A DNA stretch of 64,000 nucleotides from Liriodendron chinense (Eukaryota > Streptophyta > Magnoliopsida > Magnoliales > Magnoliaceae). The position numbers and the translations under genes are program-made. Within the stretch, counting starts at the first letter, position 1. Every line of letters starts with the position of its first letter. Under the pieces are notes generated by a model, which had not been told where the DNA came from, searched no databases, and saw nothing but the letters and a program-made list of their open reading frames with translations. This document shows positions 23,530-33,640 of the stretch, one piece after another. The DNA lies in assembly GCA_003013855.2 (NCBI GenBank), contig ML058465.1, positions 186,001 to 250,000 on the forward strand, written 5' to 3'.

Positions 23530-24584
23530 CCCCCCTCCCCTTCTCATTTCAACAAGCCATTCGACACCACTCAGCCAGAGAGAGCCCGTCCGTCTGAGTC
23601 ATCCTTCTCCACCCTTAGCCCATTTGTCCACCAAGGAGAGCCCGAGTGAGGAGAGCCTAGCCCTGGTCCAGCCCAGCCTGACCACTGGTCCAAGCCTCCC
23701 AAGCCACCCAAGTCTTGATCCAGCCACTCGAAGCCAACCCTTGCGACACCTCCGTCCATCCAGCTACTCTTTTTCCAGCATCATCTCATTTGCATCTAGC
23801 ATAAGTGCAACATTTACTTTCCTTCCAACCCCCCTGCTTCACTACAAGCACCTTGATTACTCAAGCACACTTGCATATGTCTTTATATTAAGCACCTGTC
23901 AGTTCGAGCGTATGCTCTGGGCTTGCCCGTTGTTGGAACCTGCCCATCAGAAACTCTTACTGTTCAGACCTGCATTCATGCTTCACCATAAAACACCTTG
24001 ATCATTCAAGCACACTGCATACGTCTTATATTAAGCACCTGTCAGTTCGAGCGTACGCTCTGGGCTTGCCCGTTGTTGGAACCTGCCCATCAGAAACTCT
24101 TACTGTTCAGACCCGCATTCATGCATCATGTCATCCATGAGAATATACGAGGATTAAATTAGACTTTCAAGTATTCGATCGATTCTGTGAAGTAGAGACC
24201 GTACTTCGGTACGGGCAGTGTGTGGGGTGCTTAACCTCTTCCCACCCTGTAACCGTGATCCCTTACCTTGAATCTCTGACCGCAGATCAACAGGAGTCAT
24301 TTTAGAGGAAGGAATCTTCGGATTCCCTTCTCTAACGTTTCTACGGGGTCTAGTCGACTGTAGATTCGAAGTAATTGGCTAGTGGCGACTCTGGTCTTAT
24401 ATAAATTCACTTAAACACATCCAGCTTAACACGACAACCAAACGAAGCCCTCGAGAACGAGGCAAGCCAGTGGCACAAACGGCGATTTCGCACTCACGCA
24501 CTTCTTCTTCTTCTTCTTCTTCCGAAGGGAAAGGGAGAACGACGTCGTGTGGGAGCGCGGAGAAATCGGCGAGGGTCCACAGAA

Positions 24585-24602
24585 TGGCGACTCCACTAGG
24601 GA
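24585..24602 (+). other. Primer binding site of the Tat element
   Basis: TGGCGACTCCACTAGGGA begins three bases after the LTR end. The TGGCGACTCC start is the form I recall for Tat/Ogre elements primed by an arginine tRNA; the tRNA assignment is from memory. Confidence 0.75.
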
Positions 24603-24877
24603 TAAGCTAGTCCCATTAGTCGTGATCCAACTTGAAAACAGAATCCTTCCCGTACTTGAAAGTCATTAATCCTCATACAATCTCATCTGCATAGCATTCT
24701 ACCCAAACCCAAACACAAAAAAAATAGAAAATTCCAAAACCAAAAAAAAAAAAAAAAGAAAATCCCAAAACCCAAAAAGAGTAGAGTATAGTCCTCACCA
24801 TTGCGCCTCCTCGGGCTTAACGTACGCGGAGACAACTTCCCTTCCGCAGCATAATCCGCACTCGGGCTCAGCAAGCC

Positions 24878-27300
24878 ATGTCCGACCACGAAGAAGAAAC
24901 TCATCACTTCCCTGCTCTTGAAATGACCGAAGCGCAACCTTCAGCGCAACAGCCTGTTGACAATACGCCAATCATACAAGAATTGGCACAAGGAATGAGA
25001 GCAATGCAAGAAATGCTCTTGCAATTCATGCAAGCACAAACCACCGCAGCAGCCAACGTTCAGGTTGGCCCAGTTCAGCAATCTCAACAACCATGCCGGA
25101 TCCCTCCGGCCTCCAGTTCAAATCAAGCACAACCAGCGGAGTCTACCCAAGACTACCGACAAGGCCATCTCAGAGCACTTCCGTTGCAAGAACATCCAGT
25201 CAGCTTCCAGTCAATCTTGCAAACAACAATCTCAGTAGATCTCAGCACGTCCCCGCCGATGGGACACCTTTTCAATTTCAGCACATCCCCACCGATGGGA
25301 TTTCAATTCAATTTCCAGCAACAGGGACAGCACTGGCGAATGCCCACAATGGGGGTCAGTGTCAAGCCCACATCAATCAGCGGACAGTGGCGAATACCCA
25401 ACAAGGGGGTCACTTCCCAGCATCTCAGCCTCCTGCAAACAGGAGCACTTTTCAATTCCAGCACATCCCCGCTGATGGGATTCCAGTTAATTTCCAGCAA
25501 TCTTCAATTCAGCAAAATCCAGTTAATTTCCAGCAATCTTCAATTCAGCAAAATCCAGTTAATTTCCAGCAAGTTCCAGTTCAACCTTCAGTACAATCTC
25601 CAGTTCAGTTACCATCATTTCAAGCTCAAGTTCATCAGAATCCAGTTCAATCATCAAACCAATTTCAGCAACTCGCGGTTGCTTTTCAGCAAGCCCATAG
25701 GGTCGAAGACATCGACCACTATGCCGAAGAAGAACGTGCCTTACTCCAGGAGGCACCAGTCGCTCGAACAGATCACTCAGGACTGGACGAGTTGCGGGAG
25801 CAGTTCCAGATCTTGCAAAATCAGCTTCAGCGACAACAAGGAATCGACTTACCTTCGACCAAGTTCAGAGACTTGTGTCCTTTCCCAGATGCTCGGGTAC
25901 CTCAAAACTTTGAGGTTCCAAAGTTCAAAAGATACGACGGCAGCAGTTGTCCCACAGCACATCTCAAGGCCTTCTGTGGAGAGCTGAGTGCAATCTCAGG
26001 AAACGAAGGGGCACTCATTCGCTTGTTCCAAAAATCTCTGAAGGGCGATGCCCTAGATTGGTACACTTCATTGGACTGCCACCGCATCAGAACATGGGAA
26101 CAGCTTTCCCAGGCTTTCGTCGACAGATTCGCATACAATCTCAACATGGCACCCAGAAGAGCCGACCTCGCAGCACTCAGGCAAAGGAGTGATGAAACAC
26201 TATCAGCTTATGTGGGACGTTGGCGAGCTATGGCAGCCAGAATGCGGACACCCATCGACGATGAAGAACAAATCTCCATGATTGTTCATTCAACATACCC
26301 AGGCATATCCGGGTATCTCATCTCGCATCCATATGCGAATTTCTCACAATTGATCCGTGCTGGAGAGCAAGTTGAAGCAGGAATCCGGGCCGGGACGATC
26401 TCCCCATGGCCTCATCAAGCCACTCCAGTCAAGAGGAACAGAGTGGAAGGAAGACCTATCGGGCACGGGAATGGAAACCGCAATGGTTCTCCTCCCCGCC
26501 CAACAGAGGTAAACAACATCAACACCGCTGCTCAAGGAAATCAACGTGCTCCCCCACAAGGACGTCAACAGTATCAGCAGAATCAAGTTCAGCATCAGCC
26601 TCAGCGATATCAGCCACAACCAAATCCTCAGCCACAGCCACCCCGACAACAGCAGCAGTTCAGGGGAAATGGCCAATACTCATACCAGAACAGGCAGAAT
26701 TACAGGGAGTTCAGGAAGTTCACTCCACTCAGTCAACCACTTAGTCAAATCATGACTACGCTGGTACAAAAGCAGTTACTCACTCTGATGACACCTAGGC
26801 CTCCGCCTCATCCTCTGCCTCCAAACTACCGAGAAAATGAGTACTGTGCCTACCATCAAGGACGTGGCCACGCCACTGACCGATGCTATACTTTGAAAAA
26901 TGCCATACAAGACCTGATTGATGACCGCAAGATCGTCATCTCGGTCCCTGGAACTTCTCCAGCAGCTTCCACCAACATCCTTCAGAATCCTCTGCCTCAG
27001 CATCCAACGGACCCCAGTTCGTCCCGTGGCCCTGCCGTCAATAGTATAGAAGAAGGGGACCATATCGATCGCTTCTTCTCCCCTATTCAGTCCATTCACG
27101 CCTACACCTATGAGCCAACAAATCCTTCTCCAGTCTTGCAAGGGGCAAGTCCCTTTCTTCCTTCAGTCTCCGAGCCAGTGATACTCGAAGGAGCACCTCC
27201 ATATGATATACCAGTTGTTCAAGGGGCACCTTACGACCATTCAAGCTGGGAACCAGTCGTCCTGGAAGGAGCACAGTCATACATTGAGCCCACATACTAA
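24878..27300 (+). CDS. Tat gag polyprotein (N-terminal frame change, ends at in-frame stop)
   Basis: The capsid protein of the element. Translation probably starts at the ATG at 24878 (MSDHEEETHHFPALEM). An amphipathic stretch (IIQELAQGMRAMQEMLLQF) follows in one frame, and the main frame takes over near 25090, so a one-base indel is likely there. In the main frame (numbering from 25093), residues about 50-180 are a Gln/Pro-rich region with repeats of FQFQHIPADGI and NPVNFQQSSIQQ. Residues about 265-400 form the plant retrotransposon gag domain (ALIRLFQKSLKGDALDWYTS). Residues about 585-598 are a CX2HX4HX4C knuckle-like motif (CAYHQGRGHATDRC), typical of Tat. PV(V/I)L(E/Q)GA repeats begin near residue 678. 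TAA at 27298-27300 stops the frame in the middle of that repeat, and the same frame reopens immediately. Confidence 0.9.
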
Positions 27301-27309
27301 CCTGTCATC

Positions 27310-29496
27310 TTGCAAGGGGCAACTCCAGAACAATCCAATCCACAATGGAGGGATTATACTCATCAGCAACAAGAGCCCGTTGTCTTGGAAGGGGCTCTTC
27401 CAGTCAAGCCTGTCATATTGCAAGGGGCAAGTCCCGGAGGCATATCAATCACGCTACGGCAGCTCGGACGAACAGAGAAACCTCCTGCCATATCAAGAGG
27501 ACCAGTATTCATTCCATGGGAGCCTCCTGCCCCAGGAACAGTCAAGCCAGGACCACGACCTTATGTGGTCTATGAAGACAAGCCTCGATACTACCCCTTC
27601 AGCACAGGCAACAATGTAGTCCTCAAGGCAAAAGCTCCATATGAGGAAGATCTGGTACCCACAACAGCACCGTTGCAAGAACCGGTGGTCCTAGAAGGCA
27701 AAAGGGAGGAAAACTACAAAGAGGTTCCATGGCACTATCCAGAATGTGCGGAAGTGGGGAACATGAATCCCAATGGGCGTTGCATCCGAAGAGATAATCA
27801 GAATAGAGGAGATACCAAAGGCACTCTCTCAGGCCTCGGCAACAAAAATGAAGCCGCATACGATGTAGCAACTCAGCTCAAGTCAATCCCTGCACAAATC
27901 TCAGTATGGGAGCTACTATGCACATCTCGCATACACCGAGAGATGTTTGCCAAGACCTTGAATGATGCTCATGTCTCCTCCGATACGGCACCAGAGATGA
28001 TTGCATTGATGATTGGACAACTACTGGCTCCGCGCGCCATCACCTTCACCGATAATGAGTTGCCACCAGAAGGACGCGATCATGGCCGATCCCTCAACAT
28101 AGCCTTACGATACAAAGACCTCTGTGTTCCGCTGGTCCTTATCGATAATGGCTCAAGCTTAAATGTCTGCCCACTCAAGACTGCAGAACGTCTGGGAATC
28201 AGTCCCTCTTCATTTCGACCCAGCACCATATGTGTCAGAGCATTCGACAACACCCGCCGATCAGTGGAAGGAGAAGTCGACATAGAGGTACAGATAGGTC
28301 CGGAAGTCTCTACCATCACATTCCAAATCTTGGATATATCAGCCTCTTTCAACATGTTGCTCGGACGGCCGTGGCTGCACAAGGTTGGAGCTGTGCCATC
28401 AACCTTACATCAACGGGTGAAGTACATCTGTGGAAATCAAGTGATCTCTATCCACGCAGAGAAGGAGCTCATCATTCCTTCCAATGCTGCTGCCACTGAA
28501 CCAGACATCCCGGTCATCGATATCCAACACTCTAAAGAAGACATCCCATTTCACAGTTTCGAATTTGAGACTGTGAACTCTATCGCCAATCCAGAACCAA
28601 CAAGGGTGGACCGTGTCTTTTCGCCGGCCGAGCGTCTGAGTCTCAAATACCGAATGAAGAATCACTTCAAGTCCAGAAAGGTATCGCTAGTATATAACCA
28701 ACGCAAATGGGGACTCGGATATAGGGCAACCTTCATGGACAAAAGGAGGAAGAAATTTCGGTGCTCACCCATCCAATTCGTCAAGCCAGGAGAACCTTGC
28801 AAGGATCCAGGAGGGAATCAACCGACTGCACTACACAAAGGCCTCCCGATGAGCCTAGTTTGGGCCACATGGCCCCCCATTCGATGGGATCAGATTCTCG
28901 AACCATCTAAGCCTCCGGAAGAAGAAGGAAATGATGAAAACGAAGAAGGAAGACAAACACAGCAGCTTCAGGACCAGGTTACCCTGACACCTGCTCCCAA
29001 CCAGGGGCACAACCTGCCCACGTCAGCATCAATCAACCAGGGGCACAACCTGCCCACTCCAATCAGCCAGGGGCACGACTTGCCCATCTCAACATCAATC
29101 AGCAAGGGGCACGACTTGCCCATCTCTACAAAGTCAACATCATCAATCATCAGCCAGGGGCAGAAGCAGCCCATCCATTGGACCAAGAAAGGGAAGTGGC
29201 CAGCCCTAGATTGGTCTGATATCCAGGTTCCAAACTTGTGTCTAGCTGTGGAACCAGACGAACTGCAATGCGAGGTAAGTGACCCGGGAGGGACTGAGTA
29301 CGACTCAGATCTCGAACCTGACCAGCCAGAAGTCATGGTCATTGGGCCAGATCGTGACTCTTCGCCCAAATCATCAACCCCCACCTCTCCAGGGGAGGAA
29401 GTGTGGGGTCCTGAATGGTCATCTGTTCCCCTCACTTTTGAATCAGCCAAAGAGCCATCTGAGGGCTCTGGCTTCCAAAAAAAAATGCCTGTTTAA
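27310..29496 (+). CDS. Tat aspartic protease with repeat-rich flanks
   Basis: In the same frame as gag after the TAA at 27298, so it probably belongs to one gag-pro polyprotein. The PV(V/I)L(E/Q)GA repeats continue to about residue 45, with later copies near residue 123. The retropepsin-like core centres on Asp 279 (VLIDNGSSLNVCPLKTAERL), with the Tat form DNGS of the triad, and the second half LLGRPWLHKVGA. Residues about 563-620 carry a tandem (N/S)(Q/K)GH(N/D)LP motif. The frame ends TAA at 29494-29496, just after an A9 run (29477-29485). RT lies in the -1 frame, which is open across this run. Substrate would be the element's own polyprotein. Confidence 0.9.
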   Translation: MQGATPEQSNPQWRDYTHQQQEPVVLEGALPVKPVILQGASPGGISITLRQLGRTEKPPAISRGPVFIPWEPPAPGTVKPGPRPYVVYEDKPRYYPFSTGNNVVLKAKAPYEEDLVPTTAPLQEPVVLEGKREENYKEVPWHYPECAEVGNMNPNGRCIRRDNQNRGDTKGTLSGLGNKNEAAYDVATQLKSIPAQISVWELLCTSRIHREMFAKTLNDAHVSSDTAPEMIALMIGQLLAPRAITFTDNELPPEGRDHGRSLNIALRYKDLCVPLVLIDNGSSLNVCPLKTAERLGISPSSFRPSTICVRAFDNTRRSVEGEVDIEVQIGPEVSTITFQILDISASFNMLLGRPWLHKVGAVPSTLHQRVKYICGNQVISIHAEKELIIPSNAAATEPDIPVIDIQHSKEDIPFHSFEFETVNSIANPEPTRVDRVFSPAERLSLKYRMKNHFKSRKVSLVYNQRKWGLGYRATFMDKRRKKFRCSPIQFVKPGEPCKDPGGNQPTALHKGLPMSLVWATWPPIRWDQILEPSKPPEEEGNDENEEGRQTQQLQDQVTLTPAPNQGHNLPTSASINQGHNLPTPISQGHDLPISTSISKGHDLPISTKSTSSIISQGQKQPIHWTKKGKWPALDWSDIQVPNLCLAVEPDELQCEVSDPGGTEYDSDLEPDQPEVMVIGPDRDSSPKSSTPTSPGEEVWGPEWSSVPLTFESAKEPSEGSGFQKKMPV

Positions 29497-30629
29497 GCAG
29501 CGACCGGAACTTTGGAACAAGTTGGGCTCAATCATGGTCTGCAATGCCTGCTTGTTCAAAGTCCCATGAATTTCAAAAATCCAAAAAAATCAAAAACTTT
29601 CAAAAACCAAAAACATCTATCATTTCAATTTCAGGAAAATCTCAAAAATCAAAAAACATTTCTTTCCCTGCATTCAATAGTGTGCCAAGTTCGTCTAAAG
29701 AGTCGCATGAGTTTGAAGTCGAATCATATGATTTCGACATCGAATTAGACTTTGAGCTCATGGGTCTGGACGAAGCTCGGGACGAGGAAGATGATGATCC
29801 AGCTCTCGAACTTGAGGATCTCCTCAAAAAGTTCGAATCTAAAGCCAATGTTGTAGCCGATGATTTCGAGATAGTAAACTTGGGGACGCCTGAGATCCCT
29901 AGGGAAGTACGCATTGGAAAATCGTTGCCACCTGAGATGAAACAGAAAATGATAGAGTTCCTAGCTCCAAGATTGTCCAACTTCGCGTTCTCATATGAAG
30001 ACATGCCGGGGCTCGATGAAGAGCTCGTTGTACACCATCTGCCAACCAAGGCAGATATGAAGCCAGTGAAGCAAAAACTTCGAAGAATGAAGCCAGAATG
30101 GGCTCTGAAAGTCCGAGATGAAGTCATCAAGCAGTACAACGCGGGATTCTTGGTAGTCTCCAACTACCCTGAATGGCTCGCCAACATCGTGCCAGTACCA
30201 AAGAAGGACGGCAAGGTTCGAATGTGCATTGACTTCCGAGATCTCAACAAAGCCAGTCCAAAAGATGACTTCCCTTTGCCACATATCGACACTCTGGTCG
30301 ACAACACTGCTGGATACAAGATCTTCTCATTCATGGATGGGTTCTCAGGTTACAATCAGATCAAGATGGCCGTCGAAGATCGCGAGAAGACAGCATTTAT
30401 CACTCCCTGGGGAACCTTCTGTTACAGGGTAATGCCGTTCGGTCTGAAGAACGCAGGAGCAACATATCAGCGAGCAATGACAGCACTATTCCACGACATG
30501 ATGAACAAAGAGCTCGAAGTATATGTGGACGACATGATCGTCAAATCTCGCACAATTGAAGGACACTTTGAAGATCTGAAGAAGTTATTCAACAGATTAG
30601 AAAAGTACAAGCTTCGCCTCAACCCTTAG
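29481..30629 (+). CDS. Tat reverse transcriptase, fingers and palm
   Basis: This frame is open from the A9 run onward. An acidic linker (EARDEEDDDPALELEDLLKK) precedes RT. Motifs in order: KVRDEVIKQYNAGFLVVSNY, VRMCIDFRDLNKASPKDDFP, FSFMDGFSGYNQIKM, TPWGTFCYRVMPFGLKNAG and the catalytic YVDD (TAT at 30522; VYVDDMIVKS). It stops at TAG 30627-30629 inside the usual LNPxKC motif. The same frame continues at once, so the stop is most likely a point mutation. An internal ATG at 29544 exists, but a start by frameshift from the protease frame is more natural. Confidence 0.92.
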   Translation, partial: KNACLSSDRNFGTSWAQSWSAMPACSKSHEFQKSKKIKNFQKPKTSIISISGKSQKSKNISFPAFNSVPSSSKESHEFEVESYDFDIELDFELMGLDEARDEEDDDPALELEDLLKKFESKANVVADDFEIVNLGTPEIPREVRIGKSLPPEMKQKMIEFLAPRLSNFAFSYEDMPGLDEELVVHHLPTKADMKPVKQKLRRMKPEWALKVRDEVIKQYNAGFLVVSNYPEWLANIVPVPKKDGKVRMCIDFRDLNKASPKDDFPLPHIDTLVDNTAGYKIFSFMDGFSGYNQIKMAVEDREKTAFITPWGTFCYRVMPFGLKNAGATYQRAMTALFHDMMNKELEVYVDDMIVKSRTIEGHFEDLKKLFNRLEKYKLRLNP

Positions 30630-33149
30630 AAATGTGTCTTCGGTGCAATGGGAGGTAAGCTCCTCGGCTTTATGGTGAGCGAGGATGGCATCAGGGTCGA
30701 CGAGACCAAAACCAGAGCAATCATCGAGATGCCCCCTCCTAGAACAGAGAAAGAAATTCGTGGCTTCCTCGGCAGAATTCAATACATCAGTCGCTTCATC
30801 GCACAGCTCACACCTATCTGTGAGCCCATATTCAAGCTCCTTCGGAAGAACGTCCCAAAAGAATGGAATGATGATTGCCAAGTCGCCTTCGACCGCATCA
30901 AGAAGTATCTCATGAATCCTCCAGTCCTAGTGCCACCCACTCCCGGACGACCACTATTGTTATACATCTCGGTAGCAGCAGAAGCCATAGGCTGTGTCCT
31001 CGGCCAGCACGACGAGACCGGGAAGAAGGAACAAGCAATATATTATTTGAGCCGGAAGTTCACCGACTACGAGACCAGGTACTCCCCGATCGAGAAGACT
31101 TGCCTCGCCCTAGTCTGGGCAACTCAGCGACTCCGTCAATACATGATTGCATTCCCTATTCTCCTTCTCGCTCACATGGATCCGCTCAAATACCTGTTCG
31201 AGAAACCGGCACTCACTGGAAGGATAGCTAAATGGCAGCTACTCTTGTCTGAGTTCGACATCACCTATGTCACTCAAAAGGCAATCAAGGGACAGGCCCT
31301 CGCCGATCATCTTGCGGCTCACTCTCTCCTGGACTATCAGCCGCTCAAGACGTTCTTTCCTGATGAAGATCTCTTGCTCATTGAAGAGGAAGAAAAGAAG
31401 AAAAAAGATGAATGGACGTTATTCTTCGACGGCGCAGCAAATTCTAAAGGGAGTGGTATTGGAGCAATCCTCTACTCTCCAGATGATGTCCCTATTCCTA
31501 TCTCGAGGCGCATCGCATTCGAGTGCACCAACAACATGGCAGAGTACGAAGCATGCATCGCTGGCTTAAGGGAAGCCATAATCTTGGGCGTCAAGAAGCT
31601 ACGAGTATTTGGAGACTCACAGCTTATCATCAATCAGACCAATGGCGAATGGAAGACCAAAGACGAGAAGTTGATACCATATCATGTGTATCTTGACAAT
31701 CTGATCGAAGAATTCAAGGAAATCACCTTCTCATACATGCCCAGAGCCAAGAACCAGTTTGCAGATGCTCTCGCCACGCTCGCATCAATGCTCGAGATCC
31801 CAAAAGGAGCTTTAGAATGGGAGCTCACGGTCGAAATTCAAGAAGAGCCTGCTTTTTGCCTACAAATAGAAGAAGCCGAAGCTGTCCCTGACAAACCCTG
31901 GTATGCCGACATCAAGCAATATCTCGAAACCCAGGAGTATCCAGAGCCAGCAACAGCAACAAATCGCCGAACCATCCAGCGTTTGGCCGGCCAATTCATC
32001 ATCAGTGGCGAAGTTCTCTACAAGCGGTCCTATAACCACATCCTTCTTCGATGCGTCGATGAAACAGAAGCTGCAAAAATCATGAGAGAAATACACGAAG
32101 GAATCTGTGGCCCACACATGAATGGGCATATGATGGCAAAGAAGATTCTACGACTCGGCTACTATTGGCTCACCATGGAGACAGACTGTTGCAAGCACGT
32201 CAGAAAATGCTTCAAGTGTCAAGAGCATGCAAATCAAATCCATGCCCCATCATCAGAGTTATACAACCTGACCACCCCCTGGCCCTTCTCCATGTGGGGA
32301 CTCGACATCATCGGCAAGATCAGTCCTAAAGCATCAAATGGTCATGAGTACATACTCGTGGCAATCGACTACTTCACCAAGTGGGTAGAGGCAGCCTCCT
32401 ACACCACGATTGCAGCATCTCAAGTGATCAAATTCATGAAGAACAACATCACATGCCGGTACGGAATCCCCAATGCTATCATCACAGATAATGGAACCCC
32501 GTTCGTCAACAAGAAGATGGATGAATTCCTCAGCAAATTCAAGATCCAACGTCATCGATCAAGCCCCTACCGTCCCCAGATGAATGGTGGGGTAGAAGCC
32601 GCAAACAAGACAATCGTCAGGATACTCAAGAAGATGGTCGTGACCTATCGAGATTGGTCAGATATGCTCCCATATGCACTTTGGGCCTATCGAACGTCTG
32701 TACGGTCTGCTACGGGCGTTACTCCTTTCGAGCTTACTTATGGAATGGAAGCAGTTCTACCAGTCGAAGTGGAAATACCATCACTTCGGGTGTTATTAGA
32801 AAGCGGAATTGAAGAAGGAGAATGGCAACGGGCCAGATTCGATCAGTTGCAGCTGGCAGATGAAAAACGCATGCGTGCACTAAGTCATTCACAGTGCTAT
32901 CAGAAAAGGATCGCTCGGGCTTACAACAAGAGAGTCCGGAAAAGGAGCTTCAAGATAGGCGACATGGTCATGAAGAAGATTCTACCGTCGCACCTTCCAG
33001 ATCCCAGAGGAAAGTTCAAACCCTCGTGGGACGGGCCACTGATCATCAGAGAAGTACTTCCTGGAGGCGCCAGCAGACTCACCAGCATGAGAGGGGTGGA
33101 TCTTCCTGAGCCAACCAACGCCGACAACGTGAAGATCTTTCACGGGTAA
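30630..33149 (+). CDS. Tat RT thumb, RNase H, second RNase H and integrase
   Basis: Continues the RT frame past the TAG. From the ATG at 30648: residues about 1-115 RT connection, 115-230 RNase H (SRKFTDYETRYSPIEKTCLA), and 254-385 a second, archaeal-type RNase H (WTLFFDGAANSKGSGIGAIL, then NNMAEYEACIAGL, FGDSQLIINQ and NQFADALATLA), a Tat/Ogre hallmark. Integrase follows: HHCC zinc region about 482-526, and a D,D,E core at GLDIIG (about 550), TDNG (about 614) and GGVEAANK (about 650). The C-terminal domain with FKIGDMVMKK and FKPSWDGP ends at 33149. All catalytic residues I can check are present, so this part looks functional apart from the upstream stop. Confidence 0.93.
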   Translation, partial: KCVFGAMGGKLLGFMVSEDGIRVDETKTRAIIEMPPPRTEKEIRGFLGRIQYISRFIAQLTPICEPIFKLLRKNVPKEWNDDCQVAFDRIKKYLMNPPVLVPPTPGRPLLLYISVAAEAIGCVLGQHDETGKKEQAIYYLSRKFTDYETRYSPIEKTCLALVWATQRLRQYMIAFPILLLAHMDPLKYLFEKPALTGRIAKWQLLLSEFDITYVTQKAIKGQALADHLAAHSLLDYQPLKTFFPDEDLLLIEEEEKKKKDEWTLFFDGAANSKGSGIGAILYSPDDVPIPISRRIAFECTNNMAEYEACIAGLREAIILGVKKLRVFGDSQLIINQTNGEWKTKDEKLIPYHVYLDNLIEEFKEITFSYMPRAKNQFADALATLASMLEIPKGALEWELTVEIQEEPAFCLQIEEAEAVPDKPWYADIKQYLETQEYPEPATATNRRTIQRLAGQFIISGEVLYKRSYNHILLRCVDETEAAKIMREIHEGICGPHMNGHMMAKKILRLGYYWLTMETDCCKHVRKCFKCQEHANQIHAPSSELYNLTTPWPFSMWGLDIIGKISPKASNGHEYILVAIDYFTKWVEAASYTTIAASQVIKFMKNNITCRYGIPNAIITDNGTPFVNKKMDEFLSKFKIQRHRSSPYRPQMNGGVEAANKTIVRILKKMVVTYRDWSDMLPYALWAYRTSVRSATGVTPFELTYGMEAVLPVEVEIPSLRVLLESGIEEGEWQRARFDQLQLADEKRMRALSHSQCYQKRIARAYNKRVRKRSFKIGDMVMKKILPSHLPDPRGKFKPSWDGPLIIREVLPGGASRLTSMRGVDLPEPTNADNVKIFHG

Positions 33150-33261
33150 GTCATTCTGACCTTATCAAGAGTTACTTTAATAGAGCTGAAGTCAAGAGGT
33201 CGAAGCTAAGACCTCTGAGAAATCATCCCGTCCACCAACAAGTGTTTCAAATAAGGGGATT

Positions 33262-33630
33262 CCAAAAGAGAAAAATACAAAAAAAAGGGGGGGGGGATTC
33301 AAAAAGAAAAGACAAAAAAAAAAGAGAGAGAAAAAGAATACAGAAGAAAAAGAAAAAAAAAAGAGAAAAGAGAAAGAAAAAGGGAAGCCAAAGCAAGGCA
33401 CCCGAGGAAAAAATCAACCCAAAAAGAAACACAGTCATCCATCCATTCATCTCAGAGGAGTCTTTAGCAAAGACCGACAGCTCTATTATCGTAACTTAGG
33501 ATAAGGGCTGAAAGACTGCCATCGGCCGGCAACGACGGATTCCCGACCTCTAGCCGCCGCAGTTATCCAGAGATCCAGAAAGAAAAGAAAAAGAAAAAAA
33601 AAAGAAAAAGAAAAAGAAAATGTGTGCCTA
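33262..33630 (+). other. Purine-rich tracts after pol
   Basis: Nearly pure A/G runs at 33262-33400 (with a G10 block near 33288) and 33575-33620, separated by mixed sequence. They have no coding potential. They could act as extra polypurine priming sites or simply be slippage products; the sequence does not decide. Confidence 0.5.
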
Positions 33631-33640
33631 AACAAAGAGG

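Larger units (their letters stand above)
23038..24581 (+). repeat. 5' LTR of the Tat element
   Basis: 1544 bp, TGTAGACACC to GGGTCCACA. U3 contains a 13-bp gagtcaac array (23261-23410), a GC palindrome (23459-23487) and TATAAATA (23522). The downstream part holds a ~143-bp tandem duplication (about 23849-24134). A CTTCTT run lies near the end (24502-24522). The primer binding site follows at 24585. Confidence 0.95.

Noticed and set aside
23474..24001. A 175-codon open frame in the LTR (identical at 41812-42339)
   Set aside because: It is identical because the LTRs are young, not because it is conserved. The older left LTR lacks an equivalent frame, and the frame crosses TATA and leader sequence.
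24083..29750. A single intact gag-pol polyprotein
   Set aside because: A frame change near 25090, the TAA at 27298, the -1 shift at 29477-29496 and the TAG at 30627 prevent it as the sequence stands.
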